From assembly GCF_021531315.1 (NCBI RefSeq), contig NZ_JAFBIQ010000006.1:1-64000 (forward strand): a stretch of DNA of 64,000 nt, written 5' to 3'. The notes under the pieces were generated by a model. That model ran no database searches and had not been told where the DNA came from. It saw only the letters and a list, made by a program, of their open reading frames with translations. The position numbers and the translations under genes are program-made. Positions 21,978-33,344 of the stretch are shown one piece after another; position 1 is the stretch's first letter, and the number at the start of each line of letters is the position of its first letter. The DNA comes from Oscillibacter valericigenes (GTDB taxonomy: Bacteria > Bacillota > Clostridia > Oscillospirales > Oscillospiraceae).

Positions 21978-22841
21978 ATGTGGATCGCGGACAAGTGGGA
22001 GGATTACGAGCTGCTCGACTGCGGCGGCGGCGAAAAGCTGGAGCGCTGGGGGAAGCAGATCCTCGTGCGGCCCGACCCGCAGGCCATCTGGGAAACGCCG
22101 CACGCGAACCGCGGCTGGAAAAACGCGCAGGGGCGCTATCATCGCTCCGCCACCGGCGGCGGGCATTGGGATAAGGAGAGGCTGGCCGAGCAGTGGCAGA
22201 TGCGCTACCGCGACCTGACATTCCAGTGTAAGCCGATGAACTTCAAGCATACGGGACTTTTCCCCGAGCAGGCGGTCAACTGGGATTTTGCGCGCGAGAA
22301 GATCGAAAATGCGGGGCGCCCCATCCGCGTGCTGAACCTCTTTGCCTACACGGGCGCGGCGAGCGTCGCCTGCGCCAAGAGCGGCGCGAGCGTGTGCCAT
22401 GTTGACGCGGCGAAGGGCATGGTCGCATGGGCGAAGGAGAACGCAAAGGCCAGCGGCCTTGCCGAAGCGCCGATCCGATGGATCGTGGACGACTGCGCGA
22501 AGTTCGTCGAGCGCGAGCTGCGCCGCGGCAGGACCTACGACGCCATCATCATGGACCCGCCGAGCTACGGGCGCGGCCCCGGCGGCGAGGTGTGGAAGCT
22601 GGAGGATAACCTCTTCCCCTTTGTCAAGCTCTGCGCGCAGGCGCTGAGCGACAAGCCGCTTTTTGTCATCATCAATTCCTACACCACGGGCCTTGCGCCC
22701 TCGGTGCTTGGCTATATGCTCCACCTGCTCGTTGCCGAGAGGTACGGCGGCAGGGTGACCTGGGACGAGCTGGGCCTGCCCGTCACCGAAACGGGGCTTG
22801 CGCTGCCCTGCGGCGCGACCGGACGCTGGTGCAGCGAGTAA
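21978..22841 (+). CDS. SAM-dependent methyltransferase (RlmI/YccW-like)
   Basis: 287 residues. The domain resembles the catalytic half of 23S rRNA m5C methyltransferases such as RlmI. SAM-binding motif I is VLNLFAYTGAASVACAKSGA, motif IV is IIMDPPSYGRG, and HVDAAKGMVAWAKENA gives the acidic ribose-binding residue. No N-terminal PUA domain is present. GGAGAAGGAG precedes the ATG. It may modify rRNA, but the substrate is not shown by the sequence. The ECF transporter genes begin 18 bp after it, so it may share their transcript. Confidence 0.82.
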   Translation: MWIADKWEDYELLDCGGGEKLERWGKQILVRPDPQAIWETPHANRGWKNAQGRYHRSATGGGHWDKERLAEQWQMRYRDLTFQCKPMNFKHTGLFPEQAVNWDFAREKIENAGRPIRVLNLFAYTGAASVACAKSGASVCHVDAAKGMVAWAKENAKASGLAEAPIRWIVDDCAKFVERELRRGRTYDAIIMDPPSYGRGPGGEVWKLEDNLFPFVKLCAQALSDKPLFVIINSYTTGLAPSVLGYMLHLLVAERYGGRVTWDELGLPVTETGLALPCGATGRWCSE

Positions 22842-22858
22842 ACAAAGGAAGAAAGATT

Positions 22859-23728
22859 ATGTCAACCATGCTGCAAACCGAAAATCTGACCTATTCCTAT
22901 CCCGCGGGCGAGGAGAACGAGCAGCCGACGCTTGCGCTCGACGGCGTGACGCTTGCCATCGAGCGCGGGAGCTTCACCGTTGTCCTCGGCCACAACGGCA
23001 GCGGGAAATCTACGCTCGCCAAGACCTTCAACGCGGTGCTGCTGCCCTCGGGCGGCCATGTGTATGTAGACGGCATGGACACCGCGGATGAGGCGCTGCT
23101 GCTGGAGATCCGCCGCCGCGTGGGCATGGTGTTCCAGAACCCCGACAACCAGATCGTCGCCAATGTGGTGGAGGAGGATGTGGCCTTCGCGCCCGAAAAC
23201 CTCGGCGTGGCGACCGACGAGATCCGACGGCGCGTGGACGATGCGCTCCGCGCCGTCGGCATGGAGAAGTTTGCCGCGCACGCGCCGCACCTGCTCTCGG
23301 GCGGACAAAAGCAGCGCATCGCCATCGCGGGAGTGCTTGCGATGCGGCCGCAGTGCATCGTGCTCGACGAGGCGACCGCCATGCTCGATCCCGTCGGGCG
23401 CGGCGAGGTGCTTACGACCATTGAGCGGCTGAACCGCGACGAGGGCATCACCGTTGTGCTCATCACCCACCACATGAACGAGGCGGTGAACGCCGACCGC
23501 GTGGTCGTGATGAACGACGGCCGCGTCGCCATGGACGGCGCGCCGCGCGAGGTGTTCGCGCAGGTGGAGCGGCTGCGCGCCATCGGACTGACCGTGCCGG
23601 ACACGGTGGAGCTTTTATACGAGCTGCGCGGCGAGGGCTGCGACCTGCCGCTCACGGCCATCACCGTGGACGAGTGCGCCGAGGCCATCGTGCGCTGCTT
23701 TGGAAAATCGGCAAAAGAGGACAACTGA
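22859..23728 (+). CDS. ecfA1: ECF transporter ATPase EcfA1
   Basis: 289 residues. It is the first ATP-binding subunit of an energy-coupling-factor module that drives vitamin uptake together with exchangeable S components such as RibU at 31.6 kb. Walker A GHNGSGKST, signature LSGGQKQR and Walker B CIVLDEATAML are present; the Walker B glutamate is intact. The ATG at 22859 follows AAAGGAAG. The order ecfA1-ecfA2-ecfT-truA is the common Firmicute arrangement. Confidence 0.93.
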   Translation: MSTMLQTENLTYSYPAGEENEQPTLALDGVTLAIERGSFTVVLGHNGSGKSTLAKTFNAVLLPSGGHVYVDGMDTADEALLLEIRRRVGMVFQNPDNQIVANVVEEDVAFAPENLGVATDEIRRRVDDALRAVGMEKFAAHAPHLLSGGQKQRIAIAGVLAMRPQCIVLDEATAMLDPVGRGEVLTTIERLNRDEGITVVLITHHMNEAVNADRVVVMNDGRVAMDGAPREVFAQVERLRAIGLTVPDTVELLYELRGEGCDLPLTAITVDECAEAIVRCFGKSAKEDN

Positions 23729-23729
23729 G

Positions 23730-24596
23730 TTGAACGAGATCATTCGTATTGAAAATCTGACGCATACCTACGGCGAGGGTACGCCGTTCCGCCGCAGCGC
23801 GGTGGAGGATATGTCGCTTGACATTTACCGCGGGGAATTCCTCGGCCTGATCGGCCATACGGGCAGCGGGAAATCAACGCTGATCCAGCATTTCAACGGC
23901 CTTTTAAAGCCGACGGCGGGCCGTGTGCTGCTCGACGGGCAGGACATCTGGGCCGAGCCGAAGAAGATCCGTGCCGTGCGCTTTCGCGTGGGGCTGGTGT
24001 TCCAGTATCCAGAGTATCAGCTTTTTGAGGAAACGGTCTACCGCGACATCGCCTTCGGCCCAACCAACATGGGCCTGAGCGGCGAGGAGCTGGACCGCCG
24101 CGTACATGATGCGGCGCGCTTCGCGGGCCTGGACGAGGGGCTGCTGCAAAAGTCGCCCTTCGCGCTCTCGGGCGGACAGAAGCGCCGCGTCGCCATCGCG
24201 GGCGTGATCGCCATGGAGCCGGAGGTGCTGGTGCTCGACGAGCCGAGCGCGGGGCTTGACCCGCGCGGGCGCGAGGAGCTGCTGTCCAACATCCGCGCCT
24301 ATCACGCGGAGCGCGGCAACACCGTCGTGCTCGTCAGCCATTCCATGGACGAGATCGCGCAGAACGCCGACCGCATCGTCGTCCTCTCGGACGGCCATGT
24401 GCTCATGAGCGGCGCGCCGCGCGAGGTCTTTGCCCGCGCGGACGAGCTGGTCGCGGCGGGGCTTGATGTGCCGCAGGTCACGCGCGTCGCCATGGCGCTG
24501 CGCGCGAAGGGGCTGCCCATCGATCCCGCGGTCTACACGGTCGCGGAACTCAAGGCCGCGCTCCTTGCGCTGCGAAGGGGGGGAGCGGTATGCTGA
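23730..24596 (+). CDS. ecfA2: ECF transporter ATPase EcfA2
   Basis: 288 residues when started at the TTG at 23730, just after the ecfA1 stop codon; an earlier in-frame TTG at 23700 would overlap ecfA1. It has Walker A GHTGSGKST, signature LSGGQKRR and Walker B VLVLDEPSAGLD, and forms the asymmetric ATPase pair with EcfA1. The FQYPEYQLFEETVYRDIAFGP stretch after the Q-loop is typical of EcfA2. The stop overlaps ecfT by 7 bp. Confidence 0.93.
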   Translation: MNEIIRIENLTHTYGEGTPFRRSAVEDMSLDIYRGEFLGLIGHTGSGKSTLIQHFNGLLKPTAGRVLLDGQDIWAEPKKIRAVRFRVGLVFQYPEYQLFEETVYRDIAFGPTNMGLSGEELDRRVHDAARFAGLDEGLLQKSPFALSGGQKRRVAIAGVIAMEPEVLVLDEPSAGLDPRGREELLSNIRAYHAERGNTVVLVSHSMDEIAQNADRIVVLSDGHVLMSGAPREVFARADELVAAGLDVPQVTRVAMALRAKGLPIDPAVYTVAELKAALLALRRGGAVC

Positions 24597-25390
24597 AGGA
24601 CATCACCCTCGGACAATTCTTCCCTGGCGACACGCTCGCCCATCGGCTCGACCCGCGCACAAAGCTGATCGCGACTGTGCTTTACATTGTTGCCATCTTT
24701 CTGGCAAAGGGGCCGGTCGCCTACGGCCTGCTGATATTGACGCTGATCGTCTCCGTGCGCATCTCGAAGGTCAGGGCGAGGGTGCTCTTCCGCGGCTTAA
24801 AGCCGGTGCTGTTCATCATCGCCTTCACCGCAGTGCTGAACCTGTTCTATACCCCCGGCACGGTGATCGCGCAGTTCTGGATCTTCCACATCACGCGCGA
24901 GGGCGTGATCACCGCCGTCGCCATGATGCTGCGCATCTCGCTGCTGATCATGGGGACCTTCCTTTTGACCTACACCACCAGCCCCATCCGCCTGACCGAC
25001 GGGCTGGAGAGCCTGCTCGGCCCGCTCAAGAAGTTGGGTGTACCGGTGCATGAGCTGGCGATGATGATGTCCATTGCGCTGCGCTTCATCCCGACGCTCA
25101 TCGAGGAAACGGACAAGATCATGTCCGCCCAGCGCTCGCGCGGCGCGGACTTTGAAAGCGGCAACCTGCTCCAGCGCGCCAAGGCGCTCATCCCGCTGCT
25201 CGTGCCGCTGTTCGTCAGCGCGTTCCGCCGCGCCGATGAGCTGGCGACGGCAATGGAGTGCCGCTGCTACCACGGCGGCGAGGGGCGCACGAAGCTCCAT
25301 GTCCTGCGCTATGAGGCGAGGGACTATCTGGTGCTGGCGTTTTACGCCGCGCTGTGCGCGGCGATGGTCGCGGTGAAAAGATTTTTCTAA
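24590..25390 (+). CDS. ecfT: ECF transporter membrane subunit EcfT
   Basis: 266 residues with about five to six membrane segments. EcfT couples the two ATPases to substrate-binding S components. The cytoplasmic coupling helices contain the diagnostic AQRSRGADF and AMECRCYHG motifs (the two Ala-Arg-Gly-type signatures). It overlaps ecfA2 by 7 bp and is followed by truA after 23 bp. Confidence 0.92.
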   Translation: MLKDITLGQFFPGDTLAHRLDPRTKLIATVLYIVAIFLAKGPVAYGLLILTLIVSVRISKVRARVLFRGLKPVLFIIAFTAVLNLFYTPGTVIAQFWIFHITREGVITAVAMMLRISLLIMGTFLLTYTTSPIRLTDGLESLLGPLKKLGVPVHELAMMMSIALRFIPTLIEETDKIMSAQRSRGADFESGNLLQRAKALIPLLVPLFVSAFRRADELATAMECRCYHGGEGRTKLHVLRYEARDYLVLAFYAALCAAMVAVKRFF

Positions 25391-25413
25391 AATTCAAAAA
25401 AAGGACACAGATC

Positions 25414-26169
25414 ATGCGGAACATTGCGCTAAAATTGATGTATAACGGCACGGCCTATCATGGCTGGCAGATGCAGCGCAGCGAGGCGAGCGTGCAGGAA
25501 ACGCTCCAGCGCGGTCTTTCGATGGTCTGCGGCGAGAAGGTCAGGCTCACAGGTGTCGGACGCACGGACGCGGGCGTTCACGCCGAGCGCTATGTGGCCA
25601 ATTTCCGCACGAGCTCCCGCATCCCCATCGACCGCCTGCCCTTCGCCGTCAACACCCACACGCCCGAGGACATCGTGGTGCGCGAGGCGCTGGAGGTGGC
25701 AGAGGATTTCAATGCCATCGGCTCGTGCCTGAGGAAGGAATACACCTACCGCATCTACAATTCGCGCATCAAGAACCCTTTTTATGTCAACCGCGCGTAC
25801 TTCTATCCCAAAAGGCTCGACGAGGCCGCGATGGATGCGGCGGCGCGGGCCTTTGAGGGCACGCACGACTTCCGCGCCGTGCGCTCGGTCGGCACGGAGA
25901 CCAAGACTACAATCCGCACCGTGCATTACTGCCGCGTGACGCGCAGCGGCGAGCTGCTGGAGCTGAAGGTCTGCGCGGACGGCTTTCTCTACAACATGGT
26001 GCGCGCCATCACCGGCACGGTGCTCTACGCCGCCGAGGGAAAGCTCACGGCGGAGGACATCCCGAAGATACTCGACGCCGGCGACCGCACGCTCGCCGGC
26101 CCCACGGTGCCGCCGGGGGGGCTTTACATGACAAGACTATGGTATGAGGATGAACGGCTCAATGACTGA
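25414..26169 (+). CDS. truA: tRNA pseudouridine synthase A
   Basis: 251 residues. It makes pseudouridine 38-40 in the tRNA anticodon stem. The catalytic aspartate is in VGRTDAGVHA; YNGTAYHGWQ near the N-terminus and FLYNMVRAITGT near the C-terminus are standard. The ATG at 25414 is preceded by AAAGGACA. It is the fourth gene of the ECF operon, as in other Firmicutes. Confidence 0.95.
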   Translation: MRNIALKLMYNGTAYHGWQMQRSEASVQETLQRGLSMVCGEKVRLTGVGRTDAGVHAERYVANFRTSSRIPIDRLPFAVNTHTPEDIVVREALEVAEDFNAIGSCLRKEYTYRIYNSRIKNPFYVNRAYFYPKRLDEAAMDAAARAFEGTHDFRAVRSVGTETKTTIRTVHYCRVTRSGELLELKVCADGFLYNMVRAITGTVLYAAEGKLTAEDIPKILDAGDRTLAGPTVPPGGLYMTRLWYEDERLND

Positions 26170-27346
26170 CAAGGAAAACCTCTCCCGCGAGGAGCTGCGC
26201 GCGGACCGCGCGGCGCCCGCGCGCCACGGCGCGCTGCACCGCATCGCCATGCTGGTGCTGGTGCTTGCCGTCGTGCTGGGGGCGGTGCTCGCCGCGGCCT
26301 ATCTCGACCTCTCCAATTTTGACAGCCTGCGACGCGCGCTGAGCTATCATAAGGCCGATGCCGCGAGCGAGAATACCTATTCCTACGACAATGACCGAAC
26401 GAACCGCTTCGCCCTGCTCGGCGACCGGCTGATCGTTGTTTCCACCACGCGCATGAGCGTGCTGGCGAACGACGGTACGGAGGTCTACGCCAAGGAGGTC
26501 AAGCTGGAGTCCCCCGCCATCGCCGTCGGCGGCAGGACGGCGGCGGTTTACAGCGTCGGCGGCACGGCGCTCTACCTGCTCGGAGAGAAGGGGCTGGTGC
26601 GCGATCTGAGCGCCGAGACCGGCGGGGGCGTTATTTCGGCGCGGCTCAACAGCTCCGACCTGCTCGCGCTCGTGACGGATAAGAGCGGCTACAAGTCCTC
26701 TGTGTCGGTCTACACGGCCGCCGGTGAGCGGGCCTTTACCTTCAATTCCTCCAACCGCTATATGCTCGACGCCTGCGTGGAGCGCAGCGGCAAGCATGTT
26801 GCCGTTGTGACGCTCGGCTCGGAGAACGCCTCGTTCGCCAGCACGATCCGCCGCTATGCGCTCGACCGGGAAACGGCGGTCTCGGAGTGCGTGCTGGACG
26901 ATTCGCTGCTCTATGAGATCGGCAGCTTCGGCGGCACGCTCGTCGCCGTGACGAACGACCGCTTTCTCGCGCTCAGCGCGGACGGCTCGCTTGGCGGCTC
27001 CTACGATTACGCCTATCCCTATCTGCGCGGCAGCACGCTCGGCGGCGCGGACTTCGGTGCGCTCGTGCTCTCGCGCTATCGCTCCGGCAGCGCGGGGCGG
27101 CTCGTCACCGTCGGCGCGGGGGGCAACCTCATCGCCTCGCTCGACACGCAGCGCGATGTGCTGGACATTTCGGCGGCGGGGAAGTATCTCGCGGTGCTGT
27201 ACAGCGACGAGCTGGTCATCTACACCGAGGATCTGAGCGAATACGCCTCGCTCGCCGACACGCAGTACGCCCGCGGCGTGCGGATGCGCGACGACGGCTC
27301 GGCGGTGCTGCTCGGCTCGCGGCGCGGCTGGCTCTATGTGCCGTAA
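26162..27346 (+). CDS. DUF5711-type membrane-anchored beta-propeller-like protein
   Basis: 394 residues. One membrane segment near the N-terminus (about 28-47) anchors a large extracellular region made of repeated short beta-strands, such as LIVVSTTRMSVLANDGTEVY, as in propeller folds. It resembles a clostridial family of unknown function (DUF5711). The start overlaps the end of truA by 8 bp; an ATG at 26144 is also in frame. It lies upstream of a CvpA-like gene, suggesting envelope work, but nothing specific can be stated. Confidence 0.65.
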   Translation: MTDKENLSREELRADRAAPARHGALHRIAMLVLVLAVVLGAVLAAAYLDLSNFDSLRRALSYHKADAASENTYSYDNDRTNRFALLGDRLIVVSTTRMSVLANDGTEVYAKEVKLESPAIAVGGRTAAVYSVGGTALYLLGEKGLVRDLSAETGGGVISARLNSSDLLALVTDKSGYKSSVSVYTAAGERAFTFNSSNRYMLDACVERSGKHVAVVTLGSENASFASTIRRYALDRETAVSECVLDDSLLYEIGSFGGTLVAVTNDRFLALSADGSLGGSYDYAYPYLRGSTLGGADFGALVLSRYRSGSAGRLVTVGAGGNLIASLDTQRDVLDISAAGKYLAVLYSDELVIYTEDLSEYASLADTQYARGVRMRDDGSAVLLGSRRGWLYVP

Positions 27347-27384
27347 TTCGCCGGAAATAGAAGATTTTTTCACTTGAAAGGCGC

Positions 27385-28110
27385 GTGAAAAGCGTGGATA
27401 ATGGTCTTATCATCGATCTTGTTCTTGCCGCTGCGCTGGCGGTGTTTGCCGTTCTCGGCGCGCGCAAGGGGCTGATTTGCAGTCTGATGGCACTTGTGAG
27501 CGTGGTGGTCGCGCTCATCGGCGCGACGCTGCTCACCGCGATGTTCGTCGAGCCGGTCACCGACCTCGTGTTCCCCAAGGTGCAGGAGAAGGTCATCGGG
27601 CAGTTTGAGCGTGACATCCCAACGGCCGCGCTCGCTCCGGAGGGCGACGATCTGAGTGCCGGCGGGCTTTTGCCCGATGAGCTCAGCGAGGCGCTCGGCA
27701 GTGCGCTCGACACGCTCAAGCGCTTCGGCGTTTCGTCCGACGCCATCGACGGCGTGACGAAGGAGGTCGGCGACTCTGTCGCTTCGGCGGCGGAGCGGGC
27801 GGCCTATCTGTTGGTGAAAACGGTGGTGCAGGCGGCGCTGTTCCTCGTGCTTTTCCTGCTGCTGCTTTTGCTGCTCCGCCTGCTCACGCATGGGCTCGAC
27901 CGACTCTTTTCCCTGCCCGTGCTCGCGCAGCTCAACGGCCTCGGCGGCGCGGCGCTCTCGCTCGTCGAGGGCGCGCTGCTCCTTTTCCTTGTTGTCTATC
28001 TCGCGCCGCGCCTTGGCGTGACGTGGTTTGCGGACCATGCGGCGGGGACGCACCTGCTCGCGTGGTTTATGAACAACACCCCGCGATCCATCATCGCATC
28101 TCTCACATAA
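27385..28110 (+). CDS. CvpA-family membrane protein
   Basis: 241 residues with four membrane segments: two near the N-terminus (about 10-55) and two after a soluble loop (about 145-205). This is the plan of CvpA/colicin V production family proteins, which are widespread and poorly understood. The GTG at 27385 is used with AAAGG just upstream; a second GTG nine bases later is possible. clpE-like follows after 16 bp. Confidence 0.75.
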   Translation: MKSVDNGLIIDLVLAAALAVFAVLGARKGLICSLMALVSVVVALIGATLLTAMFVEPVTDLVFPKVQEKVIGQFERDIPTAALAPEGDDLSAGGLLPDELSEALGSALDTLKRFGVSSDAIDGVTKEVGDSVASAAERAAYLLVKTVVQAALFLVLFLLLLLLLRLLTHGLDRLFSLPVLAQLNGLGGAALSLVEGALLLFLVVYLAPRLGVTWFADHAAGTHLLAWFMNNTPRSIIASLT

Positions 28111-28126
28111 CGGAGGTTTCCCAACT

Positions 28127-30430
<2,304 letters not shown>

Positions 30431-30461
30431 GAGAAAAAAGAGAGAAAAGGGGAGGGAGAAC

Positions 30462-30677
30462 ATGAAAAATCCGTTCCGCAAGGACATTGAGCCGCGCTGC
30501 GCCTACTGCGCCAACGGCTCGGCGGTGAGCGAGCGTGAGGTCGCCTGTTCGCGCAAGGGCGTGATGGACAGCGCCGACAGCTGCCGCCATTTCCGCTACG
30601 ATCCCCTGCGCCGCGTGCCGCCGCGCCCCGCCTCGCTCGATCCCAAAGCGCACTCGCCGGAGGAGTTTTCCCTCTGA
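30462..30677 (+). CDS. Small Cys-containing protein
   Basis: 71 residues with four cysteines in two pairs (CAYCANG, then ACSRKG and SCRHFRYDPLRR). The pattern suggests a small metal-binding protein of a conserved clostridial type, but I cannot name a family. GGGGAGGGAG lies before the ATG. It is placed between clpE and the flavodoxin-ferredoxin gene, with 31- and 32-bp gaps, so it is probably in the same transcript. Confidence 0.7.
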   Translation: MKNPFRKDIEPRCAYCANGSAVSEREVACSRKGVMDSADSCRHFRYDPLRRVPPRPASLDPKAHSPEEFSL

Positions 30678-30709
30678 CGGCAAAATATTAAGAGAGAGAA
30701 GGACACATC

Positions 30710-31531
30710 ATGGAAGTCAAAACCGTTTACGCCGTCTACTTCAGCGCCACCGGAAAAACGCGCAAGGTCGTCACGACGCTGGCGAACGCCATTGCGCAGG
30801 CTCTTGACCTTCCGATGGAGACCATTGACTTCACGCTGCCCGCCGCGCGTGAGGAGAGCTATTCCTTTACGGACAAGGACCTCGTCGTGTTCGGCACACC
30901 GACCTACGCGGGCAAGGTGCCGAATAAGCTCCTGCCCTTTGTGCAGACAGGCTTTGCCGGCAACGGCGCGCTTGCCGTGCCGGTCGTGACCTTCGGCAAC
31001 CGCAGCTTTGATAACTCTCTTGCCGAGCTGTGCAGGAGCCTGGAAAATGAGGGCTTCCACACCCTTGCCGCCGGAGCGTTCGCCTGCCAGCACGCCTTTT
31101 CCGATACGCTTGCCGCGGGCCGTCCCGACCACGAGGACATGACCGCGCTCGCGCAGCTCGGCGCGGCGGTCGTGACGAGGCTCGGCAAGCTGACCGAGGC
31201 GCCCGCGCCCATTCAGGTGGACGGCGACGCCGACGCGCCCTACTACCGTCCCCTCGGCCTCGACGGCGAGCCGAAGAACTTCCTCAAGGCCAAGCCGCAG
31301 ACCGACATGGCGAAGTGTACGGGCTGCGGCGTGTGCGCGGCGCTCTGTCCGATGGGCAGCATCAGCCGCGAAAATCCCGCCGAGGTCACGGGCGTGTGCA
31401 TCAAGTGCCATGCCTGCGTGAAGAATTGCCCCACCGGCGCGAAGTATTTCGACGATGAGGCATTCCTCTCCCACAAGGCAATGCTCGAGCGCGATTACAG
31501 CCGCCGCGCCGAGGATAAGCTGTTCCTGTAA
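30710..31531 (+). CDS. EFR1-type flavodoxin-ferredoxin protein
   Basis: 273 residues. The N-terminal flavodoxin domain has the FMN phosphate loop YFSATGKTRK and GTPTYAGKVP; the C-terminal part has two 4Fe-4S ferredoxin motifs (CTGCGVCAALCP and CIKCHACVKNCP). Such fusions move electrons between flavin and iron-sulfur centres in anaerobes; partners are unknown. AGAGAGAAGGA precedes the ATG. A perfect 16-bp terminator hairpin lies 18 bp after the stop. Confidence 0.87.
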   Translation: MEVKTVYAVYFSATGKTRKVVTTLANAIAQALDLPMETIDFTLPAAREESYSFTDKDLVVFGTPTYAGKVPNKLLPFVQTGFAGNGALAVPVVTFGNRSFDNSLAELCRSLENEGFHTLAAGAFACQHAFSDTLAAGRPDHEDMTALAQLGAAVVTRLGKLTEAPAPIQVDGDADAPYYRPLGLDGEPKNFLKAKPQTDMAKCTGCGVCAALCPMGSISRENPAEVTGVCIKCHACVKNCPTGAKYFDDEAFLSHKAMLERDYSRRAEDKLFL

Positions 31532-31549
31532 AGGCAATGCAGACAGAAG

Positions 31550-31585
31550 AAAGGGAAGACCGTCCCGCAGGACGGTCTTCCCTTT
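31550..31585. terminator. Bidirectional intrinsic terminator
   Basis: A perfect 16-bp stem (31550-31565 with 31570-31585), loop CGCA, with AAA/TTT ends. It lies between convergent genes. Confidence 0.9.
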
Positions 31586-31612
31586 GATGTTTTGTGTGTC
31601 ACGCCGCGGGCC

Positions 31613-32248
31613 TTACTTGTGCAGCAGAGGGGAGAGGGGCTTGTAGACCAAAAAGCACAGCGCCACATCGATCATGCCCTTGACGAAGGTGAAGGGCATA
31701 TTGAAGGTCAGCAGACATTCGAGCAGACCGTCTGCCGAGGGGCGGATGGCCTGATACATACCGAGGATCGCCTCGAGCGGCAGATGGTAGCAGACCACAT
31801 AGGCGGGGTAGACGACGAAGTAGTTGAGCGGCACGGAGAGCACCGCCATCAGCAGTGCGCCGATGACCGCGCCGAGCAGCGCGCCCTTACGGGTCTTGTT
31901 GCGCCGATAAATGAAACCTGCGGTGAAGGCGAACACTGCGCCCATGAGGAAGTTGAAGAGCTCGCCCACATAGGCGGAGGAGGTGCCGTGCAGCACGGAA
32001 AAGAGCACGTTTTTGAGGAAAGCGACCGCCACGCCGTAGACGGGGCCGAGCGAGAAGGCGGCCAGCAGCTCGGGAAGGTCGGAGACGTCGAGCTTGACGA
32101 AGGCGGGGATCAGCGCGGGGATGGGGAACTCGATGAACATGAGCACGAAGGCGACCGCCGAGAGCATGGCGGTGACGGTCAGCTTGTGCGTGCGGCTGCG
32201 GTGGATGGCGCGGGGGGAGGGGACGGCGTTGACATTGGATTCGGACAT
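31613..32248 (-). CDS. ribU: ECF riboflavin transporter S component RibU
   Basis: 211 residues, about six membrane segments. It binds riboflavin and works with the EcfA1-EcfA2-EcfT module at 22.9-25.4 kb. The family pattern LTVTAMLSAVAFVLMFIEFPIP and the long KLDVSDLPELLAAFSLGP loop match RibU. The ATG at 32248 follows AAGGAG; a longer frame reaches 32311 without a ribosome binding site. The FMN riboswitch upstream confirms the substrate. It is probably repressed when FMN is plentiful. Confidence 0.93.
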   Translation of the reverse strand: MSESNVNAVPSPRAIHRSRTHKLTVTAMLSAVAFVLMFIEFPIPALIPAFVKLDVSDLPELLAAFSLGPVYGVAVAFLKNVLFSVLHGTSSAYVGELFNFLMGAVFAFTAGFIYRRNKTRKGALLGAVIGALLMAVLSVPLNYFVVYPAYVVCYHLPLEAILGMYQAIRPSADGLLECLLTFNMPFTFVKGMIDVALCFLVYKPLSPLLHK

Positions 32249-32348
32249 AAAAAGACACTCCTTTTGGTCATATTCCTTGAAAGAACGAGTCTTCCAAGGT
32301 GCATGACGCAAAAAGAGCGTGGAAATTGCGTGATAACAGCGCGCAGCA

Positions 32349-32463
32349 CATCTTCTCTCATCCGGACTGTGACCGTCGGTACCGGAATTTCACCGGGTCG
32401 TGCAGCAAAAAAGCCGCTTGCGGACTATGACCGCCGGTGGGGAGTTTCACCCCGCCTCGAAGA
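32349..32463 (-). promoter_or_regulatory. FMN riboswitch (RFN element)
   Basis: On the minus strand the conserved blocks occur in order: GGGGTGAAACTCCCCACCGG, CGGTCATAGTCCGC, GACCCGGTGAAATTCCGG, GACGGTCACAGTCCGGATG and GAGAAGATG. These are the junction sequences of the six-stem FMN aptamer. It controls ribU. No U-run terminator is seen before the start codon, so control may act on translation; ACGCAA/TTGCGT and CCTTG/CAAGG pairings are present in the platform. Confidence 0.95.
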
Positions 32464-32529
32464 CCAGTATTTCAAGTTTGGCTAAAGCATAGCACAGCGC
32501 AGGGAAAAATGCAAGGGGAAATTTTGTTC

Positions 32530-32558
32530 TTTACAAATCGAAACGAATGTTCTACAAT
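32530..32558 (+). promoter_or_regulatory. Promoter for the SLOG-family gene
   Basis: TTTACA, a 17-bp spacer and TACAAT (32553-32558), 28 bp before the ATG. The start region has GGGGAGGGGTAAGG. Confidence 0.7.
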
Positions 32559-32586
32559 AGGGACAGGAATGAGGGGAGGGGTAAGG

Positions 32587-33093
32587 ATGCACGGAAAACC
32601 GGTGAGCTGCTGCTTCACGGGGCACCGTCCGGCAAAGCTGCCGTGGGGAGAGAATGAGAGCGACCCGCGCTGTCTGCGGCTCAAGGAGCGGCTGCGCGAG
32701 GTGATCGAGCGCGCGGCGGAGGACGGCTACACGCACTTCATCTGCGGCATGGCGGAGGGCTGCGACCTCTACTGCGCCGAGGCGGTGCTGGCGCTGCGCG
32801 AGCGGCGCGGCGGGGTGACGCTTGAGGCGGCGATCCCCTGCCCCACCCAGCCGGACAGCTGGAGCGCGGCGCAGCGCGAACGATACCGCCGCATTATTGA
32901 ACGCTGTGACTACGAAACGATGGTGCAGGAGCGCTACTCGCGCGATTGTATGCAGCGGCGCAACCGCTACATGGTCGACCGTTCCTCGCTGCTCATCGCG
33001 GTGCATGACGGACTGCCCGGCGGCACGCGCTACACCATTGAATACGCCCTGCGCCGCGGCGTGAGCATCATTGATGTGCCCATCGAGGAATAG
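32587..33093 (+). CDS. SLOG-family protein (YpsA/DUF1273-like)
   Basis: 168 residues. The opening CCFTGHRPAKLPWG and the FICGMAEGCDLYCAEAVL block match the YpsA/DUF1273 family, whose Rossmann-like SLOG fold binds nucleotide-type ligands; some members influence cell division. The later region MVDRSSLLIAVHDGLPGGTRYTIEYALRRG fits too. A strong promoter and ribosome binding site place the ATG at 32587. It is a single-gene unit between ribU and the ATP synthase operon. Ligand and role are unknown. Confidence 0.8.
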   Translation: MHGKPVSCCFTGHRPAKLPWGENESDPRCLRLKERLREVIERAAEDGYTHFICGMAEGCDLYCAEAVLALRERRGGVTLEAAIPCPTQPDSWSAAQRERYRRIIERCDYETMVQERYSRDCMQRRNRYMVDRSSLLIAVHDGLPGGTRYTIEYALRRGVSIIDVPIEE

Positions 33094-33194
33094 GCGGGCG
33101 GTCCCCGCTGTGCGGCGCGTGGGGGAGAGCGTGAAAGGAGTGCAGATTTGCACAATTATGACGCTAAGAAGCCGTTAAGAAACGAATGCCGGCG

Positions 33195-33223
33195 TTGATT
33201 TTTGGAAGGAGAAAAACTATACT
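33195..33223 (+). promoter_or_regulatory. Promoter of the ATP synthase operon
   Basis: TTGATT (33195-33200), a 17-bp spacer and TATACT (33218-33223). It implies a leader of about 115 nt before atpB. The leader contains a possible 16-codon reading frame at 33262-33312 after AGGAGG, but spacing is long. Confidence 0.7.
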
Positions 33224-33344
33224 GTACGCGGCAAAAGCCACAGGAGGATAAGGAAAAACAGAATGCGGCGGTGTCGGGGAAAAGCGCCCGATGCTGCCGC
33301 TGGAATTTTGTGATGAAAACACTCAAACGGAAGGTGATAACAAG

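Noticed and set aside
31592-32485. 297-codon frame antisense to ribU and its riboswitch
   Set aside because: It crosses the FMN aptamer and has no start signal; the minus strand has a conserved gene.
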